DNA from: Nostoc sp. UHCC 0302
GTDB taxonomy: Bacteria > Cyanobacteriota > Cyanobacteriia > Cyanobacteriales > Nostocaceae
DNA length: 64,000 nt
NCBI RefSeq assembly: GCF_038096175.1
Contig: NZ_CP151099.1
Location: forward strand, 1,676,501-1,740,500
Direction of reading: 5' to 3'
A program made the position numbers and the translations under genes. Shown one piece after another: positions 62,130 through 64,000 of the stretch. The number at the start of each line of letters is the position of its first letter. Positions within the stretch are counted from its first letter, which is position 1. The notes under the pieces are model-generated. The model made no database searches and was not told the DNA's origin. It saw only the letters and a list, made by a program, of their open reading frames with translations.

Positions 62130-64000
62130 CTATGATCTGACTCGGTTCGTTTAGGGGCAGGGTAAAGGTCACCGTGCTTCCCTGTCCTAGTCCAGGACTT
62201 TCAAGCCATATCTTACCACCCATCAGTTCCACCAATCGCTTGCAGATAGTTAGCCCTAAACCAGTACCTCCGTGGGAGCGCTGGGCAGAACCATCAGCTT
62301 GCACAAATGGGGCAAATAGCTTCTCTGAGCTTTCCATCTCAATCCCCATGCCTGTGTCGCGCACTGAGATTTGAGCCATTGCCCCCGTACTATCGATGAC
62401 GGCCCGGACATCAATTTGACCTTCATCTGTAAATTTGAAGGCGTTATCCAGCAGGTTCGTCATCACCTGACGGACTTTGATCTTGTCGGCGAAAACAGTC
62501 TCGATTTCACAGTGGAGTTTTAGAGGAATTGCCTTGTAGCGGCTTTCGGCTCCAGAAAGAAAACATTGCTCTTTTAAAAGCTGTTGCAGATAAACTGTCT
62601 CTAAATCTAAGGCTATGCGCCCGTCTTCAATCTTGGCAATGTCAAGTACATCGTTAATAATGGTAACCAGATTTTGCGTTGATTGGTAAGCGCCGTCGAT
62701 ATATTGGCGCAACTCTTCTTCATCTTCATAAAGGCGCTCTTTGAGCAACTTTAAGTAGTTTAAGGTCGAGGCTAGAGGGGTTCGTAGTTCGTGGCTAGTA
62801 GAGGCCAAGAAGTTGCTCTTGAGGCGACTCACTTCCTCCGCCGCCGCTCGGGCATGAGAAAGGGCCTGGTTGTGCATCTCAACTACCAGGCGTTGCTGCC
62901 GTTCGCGCTCATAGAGGCGGTTTTGCAGCACAGCTAGCGATAGGTGAATGTTCAGAGACTGGATGAGTTCCATCTCTTCGATGCTCCAGGGGTGAGCTTT
63001 GTTTTGTTTGAGCGCCTGCCATTGCGCCAGCGACTGGCGGGGCCGCTGTTGGCGTTCATCCCCCTCCTCATAGCCCGACCAAAGACCTTCTGTGCCGATT
63101 TGGTCACGAAAGAACGTCAAATACCCCAGAAATTCTTTACCATAATACAAAGGTTGAACAATCAAACCCCGAATTGGTGTGGTCTGGAAGGATTCAATCA
63201 GTTGGTGCAGACGCGGTTCTTCCTGAAGATTAATTACTACTCGCACAGCAGGTCTATCTTCTTGGGACAAGCTAGGGACGATGGAAGCAGGTGAGACTGG
63301 CTTTACCTCTTGCCAGAGGGGATGATTTTCTAATAAGTCTGGATGTTCAAGCTGGGATGGGGTCGGCTGATTTCCGTAAGTATAAACATGGGCTGGTAAA
63401 GCCTCATCCGGGGAAGTGAGGTACAACCTTCCTCCGGAACTGCCAGAAGCTTTTACTGCTTGCTCCAGAACGTTATGCAAAATCTGCTCAGGGGCCAGAG
63501 GCGCGTGCAGCAAAGTGGCAATCTGATTGATGATCGCTTCGCGCTGCTGCTGTTCTTGCACCTGACTCAGCAGGCTCGCCTGAGTAATTGCCAGTGAAAC
63601 CTGGTCAGCGAGCAATTGGACGACCTGCAAATCCTCAGATGTAATCTCTCTGGGTTCGGCATGATGAGAGATCAACAGCCCCCAAAGTTCCTGTTGATAA
63701 ATGATTGGCACTACCAGAGAAGATTGCACACCCATCTGGGTGAGATAGTCTACATGGCAGGGGTCTACAGGACGGCTTAAGATATCTTCGAGGGATTGCT
63801 CTTGCACTTCTGCAACAGTCAAGTCCCCGATTGCGGTTGTTTTGGGAGTCGGCAGCGAGTTGAGGATAATGCGCTGCTCGTTGACATTGACAATGGAGCG
63901 GGTACGTGCTTTGACAAATAAAGCCCGTGCTTGAGGCGGAATGTCATCAGATGGATAGTGCAATCCCAGCAAAGAAGGCAGACGATTGGGGGCGCTTGCT
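62101..64000 (-). CDS. Photosensory-type (phytochrome-like GAF) histidine kinase (partial, 5' end outside window)
   Basis: 633 codons are visible; the frame continues past the right edge (upstream reads APNRLPSLLGLHYPSDDIPPQ). The first GAF domain has phytochrome features: LGLHYPSDDIPPQARALF and DPCHVDYLTQMGVQSSLVVPI, where the Cys-His pair (Cys codon 63757-63759) is the bilin-binding site. A second GAF domain follows (REAIINQIATLLHAPLAPEQI to GYLTFF), then a kinase with STSHELRTPLASTLNYLK, NLLDNAFKFTDEG, DTGMGIE and GGTGLGLTICKRLVELMGG. It is probably a bilin photosensor feeding the two downstream regulators; chromophore attachment is inferred. Confidence 0.88.
   Translation of the reverse strand, partial: ASAPNRLPSLLGLHYPSDDIPPQARALFVKARTRSIVNVNEQRIILNSLPTPKTTAIGDLTVAEVQEQSLEDILSRPVDPCHVDYLTQMGVQSSLVVPIIYQQELWGLLISHHAEPREITSEDLQVVQLLADQVSLAITQASLLSQVQEQQQREAIINQIATLLHAPLAPEQILHNVLEQAVKASGSSGGRLYLTSPDEALPAHVYTYGNQPTPSQLEHPDLLENHPLWQEVKPVSPASIVPSLSQEDRPAVRVVINLQEEPRLHQLIESFQTTPIRGLIVQPLYYGKEFLGYLTFFRDQIGTEGLWSGYEEGDERQQRPRQSLAQWQALKQNKAHPWSIEEMELIQSLNIHLSLAVLQNRLYERERQQRLVVEMHNQALSHARAAAEEVSRLKSNFLASTSHELRTPLASTLNYLKLLKERLYEDEEELRQYIDGAYQSTQNLVTIINDVLDIAKIEDGRIALDLETVYLQQLLKEQCFLSGAESRYKAIPLKLHCEIETVFADKIKVRQVMTNLLDNAFKFTDEGQIDVRAVIDSTGAMAQISVRDTGMGIEMESSEKLFAPFVQADGSAQRSHGGTGLGLTICKRLVELMGGKIWLESPGLGQGSTVTFTLPLNEPSQIIGDNLEHPTG

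Overview
The window looks like chromosome of a filamentous, Nostoc-like cyanobacterium. The HIP1 octamer GCGATCGC recurs throughout, intergenic spaces carry the short tandem repeats typical of Nostocales (ATTCGTA heptads, GTGGGGGA octads, palindromic mini-elements), and cyanobacterial or plastid-lineage families are present (Tab2, Ycf23/DUF561, geranylgeranyl reductase, DUF3611, Mo-nitrogenase C-terminal domain, bilin-type GAF sensor). No tRNA, rRNA or CRISPR array was seen.

Left part (1-13440): what appears to be one flank of an extracellular or thylakoid-anchored contractile injection system (eCIS/tCIS) locus. It holds a Pvc16-type tail cap protein (DUF4255) translationally coupled to an eCIS AAA+ ATPase, two membrane-anchored beta-sandwich proteins (one with WD40 repeats, one cut by the window edge), and a Ser/Thr kinase with a repetitive tail. 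Two opposed cargo-like genes share an N-terminal region that includes the LTVGEPGDKYEQ motif of DUF4157-type eCIS cargo. One ends in an HELTH zinc-protease domain resembling the M91/NleD effector family; the other ends just after a GDC cysteine motif and may be truncated. Sheath, tube and baseplate genes are not in the window.

Middle part (13.7-31.4 kb): a FIST sensor with a histidine kinase, glycogen synthase, an HMA-PAP2 fusion, an isochorismatase-like hydrolase, a DUF4336 protein, a large DUF4347/ELW-repeat/RTX protein, DUF3611, then a decayed zone with a frameshifted RTX relic, two related palindromic mini-elements and the 3' end of a group II intron. ArgJ, a GCS2-like ligase, a TerB/Mo-nitro_C fusion and Obg follow.

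Right-middle part (31.7-51.2 kb): two Uma2 proteins, an HGSNAT-like membrane acyltransferase, a Tzs-like cytokinin synthase, a PAS-GGDEF-EAL protein, a divergent SucC/SucD pair lacking the phosphohistidine, a four-helix-bundle protein bracketed by inverted G/C-rich repeats, a FetB-like permease, a DegT aminotransferase, Ycf23, Tab2, geranylgeranyl reductase, the pyrH-frr operon and a thioredoxin-fold protein.

Right end (51.2-64 kb): a galE relic, a PP2C-like protein, two methyltransferases, a small exported protein, a double histidine-phosphatase, a dihydroorotase-like protein that has lost most metal ligands, the rbp-rpsU pair, an IS630 relic and a photosensory-type histidine kinase (cut by the window edge) with two response regulators.

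All assignments come from reading motifs and gene order; no database search was run.
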